From the NCBI RefSeq assembly GCF_002803095.1, contig NZ_PGLR01000034.1:1-63506 (forward strand): a DNA stretch of 63,506 nucleotides. The letters run 5' to 3'. The position numbers and the translations under genes are program-made. How positions within the stretch are numbered: the stretch's first letter is position 1; each line of letters starts with the position of its first letter. The notes below the pieces were generated by a model, which was not told the DNA's origin, ran no database searches, and saw nothing but the letters and a program-made list of their open reading frames with translations. This DNA is from Pseudomonas sp. ZH-FAD. GTDB taxonomy: Bacteria; Pseudomonadota; Gammaproteobacteria; Pseudomonadales; Pseudomonadaceae. Positions 17,770 to 24,556 of the stretch are shown in pieces.

Positions 17770-17897
17770 CGGATACTCCTAGCAATGAGTACGAAACAGG
17801 GCCGGCATTGTATCAGCAGCCCCCGCTGGCGGGTCAGTCAGAATTGCCGATCATCAGTATCGAAACGGTCAATGAGCACGATCAGAATCAGTTCAAA

Positions 17898-18069
17898 GTC
17901 TCGCGAGCTAGAGCAATGCAAGGCAGAAGTAGGCGAGGAAGCGGAGTCTACTGATTGTAAATGAGCAGTACTCGCTTCGCTCGCCCCTCTGGGGCCGCGC
18001 TGAAGCGCGTTGGCCGCAAACGGCCTGCCGAGCCTGCTTCTAACGCGGCAGTGCCGACGCGCAGCAGAC
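17898..18069 (+). repeat. Structured interspersed repeat, copy 2, with internal insertion
   Basis: Second copy of the element seen at 737-852. Helices: P1 17914-17919 with 18048-18053, P2 17925-17932 with 18034-18041 (AGAAGTAG/CTGCTTCT, one G-T pair), P3 17947-17951 with 17957-17961. About 60 extra bases (roughly 17968-18027) interrupt the 3' side after ATGAGCA; they consist of small hairpins such as CCCCTCTGGGG and GGCCGCAAACGGCC. It fills most of the 313-base gap between ribA and the protease gene; nothing else is evident there. Confidence 0.85.
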
Positions 18070-18082
18070 TTTGGGCTGATTC

Positions 18083-18727
18083 TCACAGCTTGGACTCCAG
18101 CACCAGCATCCCCTGCTCCTCGCGCCAGCCAACCCGACCGAGGAAGCTCATGCCCAGCAGCGCCTCATGCGGCGCGCCACCTTCGAGCACCACAGCTTCG
18201 ACGCCGAGCACCTCGAGATCGCCGACCTTGACCCGATCGAGCACGACCCGCCAGCCACGCGCAACGCCGCTGGCGGTGTTGACCTGCAGAGGCCGCCCAC
18301 TGACTCGATAATCGATACCCAGGCGTCGGGCATGGGCGTCGTTGAGCGCCACCGAGGTGGCGCCGGTATCCACCAGAAACTGCACCGTCTGGCCGTTGAC
18401 CGAACCGGCCACCCAGTAATGTCCGCCGATGCCCTTGGCGATGCTCAGACGCTTCCTTACCGGCTCGGCGAAACCGGCACTGTATTCACGGCTCAGTGGA
18501 TAGGCGCGCTCGACACCATCGACACGCAGCACCGCGCCCTGCTTGTCGACGCTAACCACTTCCACCCCGCCCGGACCGGTCTGGCCGACCCGCACCAGCT
18601 TGCGCTGGCCATCGACATTGAGCACCGCCGCACCGGGAAACAGGCCAACCACCTGAACCTGAGAGGCCGCCCAGGGAGAACTCGCACATAGCAGCGCCAG
18701 CGCGGCGAGACAATGACGAAGCTGCAT
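18083..18727 (-). CDS. Periplasmic retropepsin-like aspartic protease
   Basis: A 214-residue secreted protein with a signal peptide (cleavage near residue 21) and a C-terminal retropepsin-type domain (clan AA, TIGR02281-like) carrying the active-site motif FLVDTGATSVALN near residue 117. The partner motif LLGMSFLGRV near the C-terminus fits the family. The enzyme would act as a dimer in the periplasm; the substrate is unknown. It follows the solute-binding-protein gene by 18 bases and precedes the structured repeat copy 2 by 13 bases. Confidence 0.85.
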   Translation of the reverse strand: MQLRHCLAALALLCASSPWAASQVQVVGLFPGAAVLNVDGQRKLVRVGQTGPGGVEVVSVDKQGAVLRVDGVERAYPLSREYSAGFAEPVRKRLSIAKGIGGHYWVAGSVNGQTVQFLVDTGATSVALNDAHARRLGIDYRVSGRPLQVNTASGVARGWRVVLDRVKVGDLEVLGVEAVVLEGGAPHEALLGMSFLGRVGWREEQGMLVLESKL

Positions 18728-18745
18728 GTATGAAGGCCTCCCGGC

Positions 18746-19480
18746 TCAGTCGAAGGGATAGGGTTGCTGCCAGCGCTCGAAGATTGGCCGCAGCTCACCA
18801 CTGGCGATCAGCTGCGTCATACGCTGATCGAAGAGATTGGCCAGGATATGGCCGCGTGGCGTATCGGCAAAGCCGAGATAGAGCGGCAATTGCATCAGAT
18901 TCGTCACCCGGTATTGCTGCGGCTTGGCGGCCCGGCCCAGTACGTAGTCGACCTCGGGACGGGCATCGATATAGAAATCCGCGTGGCCCAGCTCGAGCAT
19001 GCCGAGGATACCGTCACGCCGCTGTACTTCCCGGTAGTCGTGCACATTCGGCAGATATTCCTCGTAACCGTAGCCTCGCACCCAGACCAGCCGGTGCTTG
19101 CCCAGGCTGTCGAGGGTCGGCACCGGTTTGTCCTTGAGGCCAAGTGCGACGATCTGATCACGGTCATAGTGGTGCTTGGGGTAGAACACCGCCCCCTCGA
19201 CCTCGTCACGATAGGAACCGACCCAGGCATCGGCTTCGCCACGCTGCACCAACCCGACAGAACGGGTGTATGGCACGCTGTGAATATCCAGACGGACGCC
19301 TGCCGGCTCGAACACCTCGCGCATGACGTCCCAGCCCAGACCGGTACCATCGGCTTCGGTATAGGCCTCCCAGATCTCACTGGCCAGACGTATTTCACCT
19401 GGCAGCTCGCCCTGAGCCTGAGCACCAGACAAGGCAGAGAGCATCAGCAGCATCCCCAGCCAGACTTGCCTCATGCGCAT
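18746..19480 (-). CDS. Periplasmic amino-acid-type solute-binding protein
   Basis: A 244-residue bacterial extracellular solute-binding protein family 3 member: signal peptide ending near AQA, then EIRLASEIWEAYTEADGTGLGWDVMREVF and the two-domain order of the family. No ABC permease or ATPase genes accompany it, so it may be an orphan binding protein or a sensory partner. The ATG at 19480 has AGGAG at a five-base spacing and is chosen over a GTG at 19486. It sits ten bases from the pgpA stop, so it is in the thiL-pgpA unit. Confidence 0.85.
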   Translation of the reverse strand: MRMRQVWLGMLLMLSALSGAQAQGELPGEIRLASEIWEAYTEADGTGLGWDVMREVFEPAGVRLDIHSVPYTRSVGLVQRGEADAWVGSYRDEVEGAVFYPKHHYDRDQIVALGLKDKPVPTLDSLGKHRLVWVRGYGYEEYLPNVHDYREVQRRDGILGMLELGHADFYIDARPEVDYVLGRAAKPQQYRVTNLMQLPLYLGFADTPRGHILANLFDQRMTQLIASGELRPIFERWQQPYPFD

Positions 19481-19489
19481 GTCCACTCC

Positions 19490-20023
19490 TTAGAAACCCA
19501 GCCCGGCTCCATAGTTGGCCCAGCCCCAGACCAATCCCTGCATCGCCAACCAGGCAAAGACCCCAGCAATGACATCATCGAGCATGATGCCGACACCACC
19601 ATGTACGTGGCGGTCGATCCAGCGAATCGGCCAGGGTTTGACGATGTCGAACAGGCGAAACATGAGAAAGCCTAGCAGCAACCAGACCCAGCCCTCGGGT
19701 ACCAGCCACAGGGTGATCCACATGCCAACCATCTCGTCCCAGACGATGCCTTCGTGATCGTGCACGCGCAGGTCATCGGCGACCTTGCCGCACAGCCAGA
19801 AGCCGAACAGCATGGTCACGCCGAGCATCAACCAGTAGCCCCAGTCCGGCAGCATCTGCCACAGCGGCACGAACGGCAGCGCCACCAGCGAGCCCCAGGT
19901 GCCTGGCGCCTTGGGCAGGGTGCCGGAGCCGAAGCCGAAGGCGATGAAGTGCCAGGGATTGCGCCACACCGAGGGCGGTACGTATTCGGCGGGAACCTGG
20001 TTGGGGTGATCGGTCACACGCAC
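19490..20023 (-). CDS. pgpA: Phosphatidylglycerophosphatase A PgpA
   Basis: A 177-residue inner membrane phosphatase that makes phosphatidylglycerol from phosphatidylglycerophosphate. Diagnostic are FGFGSGTLPKAPGTWGSLVA near 29-48, HDHEGIVWDEMVGMWI near 88 and FRLFDIVKPWPIRWIDR near 122, with four hydrophobic segments. A GTG at 20023 is the likely start, with a second GTG two codons later also possible. It lies nine bases after thiL, the conserved thiL-pgpA order. Confidence 0.95.
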   Translation of the reverse strand: MRVTDHPNQVPAEYVPPSVWRNPWHFIAFGFGSGTLPKAPGTWGSLVALPFVPLWQMLPDWGYWLMLGVTMLFGFWLCGKVADDLRVHDHEGIVWDEMVGMWITLWLVPEGWVWLLLGFLMFRLFDIVKPWPIRWIDRHVHGGVGIMLDDVIAGVFAWLAMQGLVWGWANYGAGLGF

Positions 20024-20032
20024 TCCGTCCTG

Positions 20033-20986
20033 TCAGAAATGTTGGTAACCGCCACGCGGCGGCTCGATGGGCTGGCCGGCGGCGTCCAGCAACTCTACCC
20101 CAGTACCGGCCTGCACACGGCCAATCACCCGTATTTCGGGCCAATCGGCCTGCAGATCGGCGAGCAGGGCTGGCGGTAGGGTAAAGGCCAGTCGGTAGTC
20201 GTCACCACCGCCCAGCGCGCAGGTCCGCGCCTGCTGCTCGCCGGCGAAGGCGCGCAGCGGCGCAGACAGCGGCACTTGCTCCAGCTCGATCTTAAGGGCG
20301 ACCTGTGAAGCCTTGGCGATATGCCCGCAGTCGGCCAACAGGCCGTCGGAAATATCCAGCGCGGCCGTGGCGCGGCCACGCAGCGCTTGCCCCAAAGCCA
20401 ATTGCGGTTGCGGCGACCAGTAGCGCGCCAGCAAGGCTTCGCTGATGTCCGCCGCCGCCTCGCGTTGCCCCAGCACCAGCGGCAGCGCGCCCGCGGCATC
20501 GCCCAGCTCGCCGCCGACGCAAAGCAGATCGCCCACCTGCGCGCCGCTGCGCAGCAGCGCCTGCCCGCTCGGCACTCGGCCGAACACGGTGAGCGTCAGG
20601 CTCAGCGGACCACGCGTGGTGTCGCCACCGACCAGCGCCAGTGAACAGTTCTGCGCCATCGCTTGCAGGCCACGAGCGAACTCGGCCAGCCAGGCTTCAT
20701 TGGCGCTCGGCAGAGTCAGGGCGAGGGTAAAGGCCAAGGGCGTCGCGCCCATGGCTGCCAGATCACTGGCGGAAACGGCCAGCGCACGCTGACCGAGAAG
20801 AAAGGCATTACAGGCTTCGGGAAAGTGCACCCCGGCAACCAGGGTGTCGGTGGAAACCGCCAGCTGTTCACCGGCGGGAAACGCCAGCAGCGCGCAGTCA
20901 TCACCAATACCGAGAACCACTCCGTCGCCGCCCTGAGCACAACGGGCGGCGGCGAAGTAGCGGCGAATCAGCTCGAACTCATTCAC
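20033..20986 (-). CDS. thiL: Thiamine-monophosphate kinase ThiL
   Basis: A 317-residue kinase forming thiamine diphosphate from thiamine monophosphate. The N-terminal FELIRRYFAAA and VLGIGDDCALL motifs, VSTDTLVAGVHF near 50 and ALDISDGLLADCGHIA near 200 are typical. I place the start at the GTG of VNEFELI (20986). The open frame runs on to an ATG at 21049, but those 21 codons (MSIPSLLLTQQGRRAADR) come from the interspersed repeat copy 3, which also gives MSIP and GRRAAD in copy 1, so this extension is an annotation trap. The repeat separates thiL from nusB. Confidence 0.93.
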   Translation of the reverse strand: MNEFELIRRYFAAARCAQGGDGVVLGIGDDCALLAFPAGEQLAVSTDTLVAGVHFPEACNAFLLGQRALAVSASDLAAMGATPLAFTLALTLPSANEAWLAEFARGLQAMAQNCSLALVGGDTTRGPLSLTLTVFGRVPSGQALLRSGAQVGDLLCVGGELGDAAGALPLVLGQREAAADISEALLARYWSPQPQLALGQALRGRATAALDISDGLLADCGHIAKASQVALKIELEQVPLSAPLRAFAGEQQARTCALGGGDDYRLAFTLPPALLADLQADWPEIRVIGRVQAGTGVELLDAAGQPIEPPRGGYQHF

Positions 20987-20998
20987 GGGCAAGCAACG

Positions 20999-21112
20999 AT
21001 CTGCTGCGCGTCGGCCCTGCTGCGTTAAAAGCAGACTCGGAATGCTCATGTGCTACAGCACACTGCGCTTCCTCGCCTGCTTTTGCCTTGCATGGCTCTA
21101 GCTCGCGAGATC
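20999..21112 (-). repeat. Structured interspersed repeat, copy 3 (between nusB and thiL)
   Basis: Third copy, on the minus strand, 114 bases bounded by GATC. Plus-strand positions of helices: P1 21090-21095 with 21015-21020, P2 21077-21084 with 21027-21034 (AAAAGCAG/CTGCTTTT, perfect), P3 21058-21062 with 21049-21053 (TGTGC/GCACA, perfect). Compared with copy 1, P3 changed from TTTAC/GTAAA with both strands altered together. It lies within the ribH-nusB-thiL transcription unit in the sense direction. Confidence 0.88.
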
Positions 21113-21136
21113 GTGAATCGAGCATCCCCATAGGCC

Positions 21137-21616
21137 TCAACGTTTGTTCGCGTTGACTTCGGCGGCACGCAGCTTGGGCGCGAGCTTGTCCAGGATGCCG
21201 TTGACGAACTTGTGCCCGTCGGTGGCACCGAACACCTTGGCCAGCTCGATACCTTCGTTGATCACCACCTTGTAGGGGACGTCGACGCGGTTCTTCAGCT
21301 CGTAGGTGGACAGGCGCAGGATGGCCAGCTCGACCGGATCGATCTCTTCCAGCGGGCGATCGAGCAGGGGCGTGAAGGTCTCGTCCAGCTCGGTCTTCTG
21401 CCGCGGCACGCCGTGCAGGATTTCGTGGAAGTAGGCGCCATCGACCTTGCTGAAATCGTTGTCGACGCGGAACTGCGCTTCGATCTCGTTCAGCGGCTGG
21501 CCGGCGATATGCCAGGAGTACAGGGCCTGCATGGCCAGGGTACGGGCTTCGCGGCGCGCGAGGATCTTGCCGCTAGGGCCCTTCTTGGCCGGCTGGCCGT
21601 TACCGGAGTTGCTCAC
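21137..21616 (-). CDS. nusB: Transcription antitermination factor NusB
   Basis: A 159-residue NusB, which with S10 (rpsJ at 62.9 kb) binds boxA RNA in rRNA antitermination. The family core ARREARTLAMQALYSWHIAGQ near 20-40, DPVELAILRLSTYEL and VINEGIELAKVFGATDGHKFVNGILDKL are present; the basic N-terminal tail of about 18 residues is usual in pseudomonads. The GTG start overlaps the ribH stop by four bases (21613-21616), giving the conserved ribH-nusB pair. Confidence 0.96.
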   Translation of the reverse strand: MSNSGNGQPAKKGPSGKILARREARTLAMQALYSWHIAGQPLNEIEAQFRVDNDFSKVDGAYFHEILHGVPRQKTELDETFTPLLDRPLEEIDPVELAILRLSTYELKNRVDVPYKVVINEGIELAKVFGATDGHKFVNGILDKLAPKLRAAEVNANKR

Positions 21617-22089
21617 TTGGCCTCCAACTGCGCCAGCAGGCTGACCATTTCCAGGGCAGACAGCGCAGCTTCGGCACCCTTGTTACCCGCCTTGGTGCCG
21701 GAACGTTCGATGGCTTGTTCGATGGAGTCGACGGTCAGCACGCCAAAGGCGACCGGCACGCCGTATTCCATGGAAACCTGGGCCAGGCCCTTGGTGCACT
21801 CGCCCGCTACGTATTCGAAGTGCGGGGTGCCGCCACGAATGACCGCGCCCAGGGCGATGATCGCTGCGAACTCGCCACGCTGAGCGACCTTCTGGGTAAC
21901 CAGCGGAATCTCGAAAGCACCCGGTGCACGGATGATGGTGATGTCGCTCTCGCTCACGCCGTGGCGAACCAGGGCGTCGATGGCGCCGCTGACCAGGCTC
22001 TCGACGACGAAACTGTTGAAACGGCCTACCACCAGGGCGTATTTGCCCTTCGGGGCGATGAAGGTACCTTCGATGGTCTTCAGGGTCAT
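21613..22089 (-). CDS. ribH: 6,7-dimethyl-8-ribityllumazine synthase RibH
   Basis: A 158-residue lumazine synthase, condensing the ribitylamino-uracil with 3,4-dihydroxybutanone phosphate before riboflavin synthase acts. The motifs VGRFNSFVVESLVSGA, RAPGAFEIPLV, ALGAVIRGGTPHFEYVA and the C-terminal GNKGAEAALSALEM are intact. The start MTLKTIEG at 22089 fits the family. The 267-base gap to ribBA upstream is filled with palindromic repeats, so continued transcription from the FMN riboswitch promoter may be weakened there. Confidence 0.97.
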   Translation of the reverse strand: MTLKTIEGTFIAPKGKYALVVGRFNSFVVESLVSGAIDALVRHGVSESDITIIRAPGAFEIPLVTQKVAQRGEFAAIIALGAVIRGGTPHFEYVAGECTKGLAQVSMEYGVPVAFGVLTVDSIEQAIERSGTKAGNKGAEAALSALEMVSLLAQLEAK

Positions 22090-22155
22090 GATGGGTCTCA
22101 CATGGGTTAAAGAGCCGGAGCGCCTTGCGCTCCGAAAATAAAATTCGTTTGTCGG

Positions 22156-22216
22156 CGTAGCCCGGATGCAATCCGGGGCCAGTGTGCCGATCTTCCCGGA
22201 TTTCATCCGGGCTACG
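22156..22216 (+). repeat. GTAGCCCGGATG inverted-repeat element
   Basis: CGTAGCCCGGATGCAATCCGG at the left is matched by CCGGATTTCATCCGGGCTACG at the right, an inverted pair each itself palindromic. This is a dispersed intergenic element type common in pseudomonads and other gamma-proteobacteria. Confidence 0.75.
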
Positions 22217-22225
22217 TGCTTTAGC

Positions 22226-22331
22226 TCCCCTCTCCCATTTATGGGAGAGGGGCTGGGGGAGAGGGTTAGGCGTTGGCCACAATTCCCTCTCCCGCCCTCC
22301 GGGCACCCTCTCCCGGAGGGAGAGGGTCATC
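22226..22331 (+). repeat. CCCTCTCCC-type inverted repeats between ribH and ribBA
   Basis: Two hairpins, CCCCTCTCCCATTTATGGGA followed by GAGGGG and then CCCTCTCCCGGAGGGAGAGG, form a dispersed palindromic repeat. The second arm lies 25 bases before the ribBA stop. No gene is present here. Confidence 0.7.
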
Positions 22332-22356
22332 AGATGCGGCTCTGTCGAGCCGCTTC

Positions 22357-23436
22357 TTATTTAGAAGGCAGGTATTCTACAACCTCGAGGTCGAAGCCGG
22401 ATATCGCGTTGAACTTCATCGGCGAGCTCATCAGGCGCATCTTGCGCACGCCGAGGTCGCGCAGAATCTGCGAGCCGGCGCCGACGGTGCTGTAGGTCGC
22501 CGGATTGGCCGGCTGCTGGCGGCTGATCAGCGCCAACAACTCCGGCCCGGTCAGCGGGTTGCCCAACAGCAGCACCACGCCGCTGCCGGCCTTGGCCACT
22601 TCCGCCATGGCAGCGCGCATGCTCCAGCGCCCCGGCTGATTGACCATGAACAGGTCGCGCAGCGGGTCCATGTTGTGTACGCGCACCAGGGTCGGTTCTT
22701 CGGCGCAGATGGTGCCCAGGGTCAGCGCCATGTGCGCGGTGTTCTCCACGCCATCGCGATAGGTCACCAGGTTGAACTGGCCCAGTTCGGTGTCCAGCGG
22801 CTGCTCGCTGATGCGTTCGACAGTGCGCTCGTGGATCAGACGGTAGTGGATCAGGTCGGCGATGGTGCCGATCTTCAAGCCGTGCTCTTCGGCGAACTTT
22901 TCCAGCTCCGGGCGACGGGCCATGGTGCCGTCGTCGTTCATGATCTCGCAAATCACCCCGCTCGGCTCGAAACCACCCATGCGCGCCAGGTCGCAGGCCG
23001 CTTCGGTGTGGCCGGCACGCGCCAGTACGCCGCCCGGTTGGGCCATCAGCGGGAAGATATGACCGGGGCTGACGATATCGTCGGCAACCGCATTACGCGC
23101 TACGGCGGCCTGCACGGTACGGGCACGGTCGGCGGCGGAGATGCCGGTGGTCACGCCCTCGGCGGCCTCGATGGAGACGGTGAACTTGGTGCCGAAACCG
23201 GAGCCGTTGCGCGGCGCCATCAGCGGCAGCTTGAGCAGCTCGCAGCGTTCGCGGGTCATCGGCATGCAGATCAGGCCACGGGCAAAGCGGGCCATGAAGT
23301 TGATGTGCTCGGCGGTGACACATTCGGAGGCGATGATGATGTCGCCTTCGTTCTCGCGGTCCTCGTCATCCATGAGGATGACCATCTTGCCGGCGCGGAT
23401 GTCTTCGATCAGTTCTTCAGCGGTGTTGAGCGCCAT
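22357..23436 (-). CDS. ribB: 3,4-dihydroxy-2-butanone-4-phosphate synthase with degenerate GTP cyclohydrolase II domain
   Basis: A 359-residue RibBA-type fusion. Residues 1-200 are a full DHBP synthase (MVILMDDEDRENEGDIIIAS near 18-37, GFGTKFTVSIEA, RAGHTEAACDLARMGG) that converts ribulose 5-phosphate to the four-carbon unit of riboflavin. The C-terminal half is homologous to GTP cyclohydrolase II but lacks the zinc cysteine cluster: where RibA has HSECLTGD and RCDCG, this protein has HNMDPLRDLFMV and no cysteines. It is therefore expected to be inactive for GTP. It lies between ribC and ribH under the FMN riboswitch. Confidence 0.93.
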   Translation of the reverse strand: MALNTAEELIEDIRAGKMVILMDDEDRENEGDIIIASECVTAEHINFMARFARGLICMPMTRERCELLKLPLMAPRNGSGFGTKFTVSIEAAEGVTTGISAADRARTVQAAVARNAVADDIVSPGHIFPLMAQPGGVLARAGHTEAACDLARMGGFEPSGVICEIMNDDGTMARRPELEKFAEEHGLKIGTIADLIHYRLIHERTVERISEQPLDTELGQFNLVTYRDGVENTAHMALTLGTICAEEPTLVRVHNMDPLRDLFMVNQPGRWSMRAAMAEVAKAGSGVVLLLGNPLTGPELLALISRQQPANPATYSTVGAGSQILRDLGVRKMRLMSSPMKFNAISGFDLEVVEYLPSK

Positions 23437-23448
23437 CGGGGCGTCTCC

Positions 23449-24111
23449 TCAATTCTTCAGGTAGCCGTGTTCGGCGAGAAAGCTTTCGGTCAGGCCCGAG
23501 GCCTTGGGCTCGGCGGCCTTGTCGCCGAGCAGCAGGCGCTCCAGATAACGCGCCAGCAGGTCCACTTCGAGGTTGACCTTACGCCCGGCCTGGTAGCCGA
23601 CCATGATGGTCTCGGCCAGGGTGTGCGGCACGATGGTCAGTTCGAACTCGGCGCCATCGACCGCGTTGACGGTCAGGCTGGTGCCGTCGACGGTGATCGA
23701 GCCCTTGTGCGCGATGTACTTGGCCAGCTCACGCGGGGCGCGCACCTTGAACTGCACGGCGCGGGCGTTATCGGCGCGCGAGACGAGCTCGCCGACGCCG
23801 TCGACGTGGCCGCTGACCAGGTGCCCGCCGAGGCGGCTGGTGGGTGTCAGGGCCTTTTCCAGGTTCACCGCGCTGCCGGGTTTGAGGTCGACGAAGGCGG
23901 TGCGCGCCAGCGTCTCGCGGCTGACGTCGGCCCAGAAGCCGTCGCCGGGGAGTTCCACTGCGGTCAGGCACACGCCGTTGACGGCGATGCTGTCGCCGAG
24001 CTTGACGTCGCCCAGATCGAGCTTGCCGGTGGCCACGTAGACGCGCACGTCGCCGCCCTTGGGCGTCATGGCGCGGATGCTGCCGATGGCTTCGATTATG
24101 CCGGTGAACAT
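23449..24111 (-). CDS. ribC: Riboflavin synthase alpha subunit RibC (RibE)
   Basis: A 220-residue riboflavin synthase that dismutates two lumazines to riboflavin. The two lumazine-binding repeats begin MFTGIIEAIG and FVDLKPGSAVNLEKAL/GGHLVSGHVDG, with the second half showing TSLTVN and a matching fold. GGAGG stands five bases before the ATG at 24111; this site lies inside a short leader ORF whose stop overlaps the ribC start region. It is the first riboflavin gene behind the FMN riboswitch and is 12 bases from ribBA. Confidence 0.96.
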   Translation of the reverse strand: MFTGIIEAIGSIRAMTPKGGDVRVYVATGKLDLGDVKLGDSIAVNGVCLTAVELPGDGFWADVSRETLARTAFVDLKPGSAVNLEKALTPTSRLGGHLVSGHVDGVGELVSRADNARAVQFKVRAPRELAKYIAHKGSITVDGTSLTVNAVDGAEFELTIVPHTLAETIMVGYQAGRKVNLEVDLLARYLERLLLGDKAAEPKASGLTESFLAEHGYLKN

Positions 24112-24152
24112 ACGCCCTCCGGTTTCACGTTGAAGGTATTGCTGAACAGCAT
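24096..24152 (-). CDS. Possible 18-codon leader ORF overlapping ribC start
   Basis: ATG at 24152 is preceded by AGGAG at an eight-base spacing, a better site than many in this window. The frame encodes 18 residues (MLFSNTFNVKPEGVCSPA) and stops at 24096, sixteen bases inside ribC in another frame. Its ribosome site is the 3' arm of a perfect hairpin CCTGTTTT-TGACC-AAAACAGG (about 24161-24181). That layout would let FMN-dependent structure control translation and pass it to ribC by coupling. Whether it is translated is unknown. Confidence 0.45.
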   Translation of the reverse strand: MLFSNTFNVKPEGVCSPA

Positions 24153-24244
24153 GGACGAACTCCTGTTTTGGTCAAAAACAGGGCAATGCCGATCGATAGG
24201 GATTTCGCGGACACGCACGAGGCGCCCGTGGAGGGAATCCCGCT

Positions 24245-24390
24245 CTCTCTTTATCCGGACTATACCGTCGGCCCCGGAATCGCACCGGGTCTGCTCGACC
24301 TCGCCAGGCAGAAGCCATGGCGAGCGCTCGCGGGCTAGGTTCTACGAACCATTACCGCCGGTGGGGAATTTCGCCCCGCCCTGAGAACGT
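24245..24390 (-). ncRNA. FMN riboswitch (RFN element) upstream of ribC
   Basis: Read on the minus strand, the conserved RFN order is present: TTCTCAGGGCGGGGCGAAAT at the 5' end, TCCCCACCGGCGGTAAT, the variable arm, AGCCCGCGAGCGC, GACCCGGTG, ATTCCGGGGCCGACGGTATA and GTCCGGAT-AAAGAGAG at the 3' end. It lies 133 bases upstream of ribC and should repress the ribC-ribBA-ribH unit when FMN is high. The rest of the 440-base gap 24112-24551 holds the leader ORF and a palindromic repeat near ribD. Confidence 0.96.
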
Positions 24391-24449
24391 TGCGGCCATA
24401 TGAATGACCGCGTGGCGTTTTACCATATTTATCGCTGTGGCGCATGGCT

Positions 24450-24556
24450 TGTAGGGTGCGCTGTGCGCAGCAGGGTCAACCGCCAATCGGCCAGGCCCGC
24501 TTGAGTCGTTGCCACCAGGCAAGGGGGACTTAGAGAGAACTGCGACGCACCCTACC
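24450..24556 (+). repeat. GTAGGGTGCG inverted-repeat element downstream of ribD
   Basis: GTAGGGTGCGC at the left faces GCGACGCACCCTAC at the right across about 106 bases; the right arm overlaps the ribD stop region. The same GTAGGG/CCCTAC theme recurs at 28330-28436 and near 29493. It resembles dispersed intergenic elements of pseudomonads. Confidence 0.6.
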
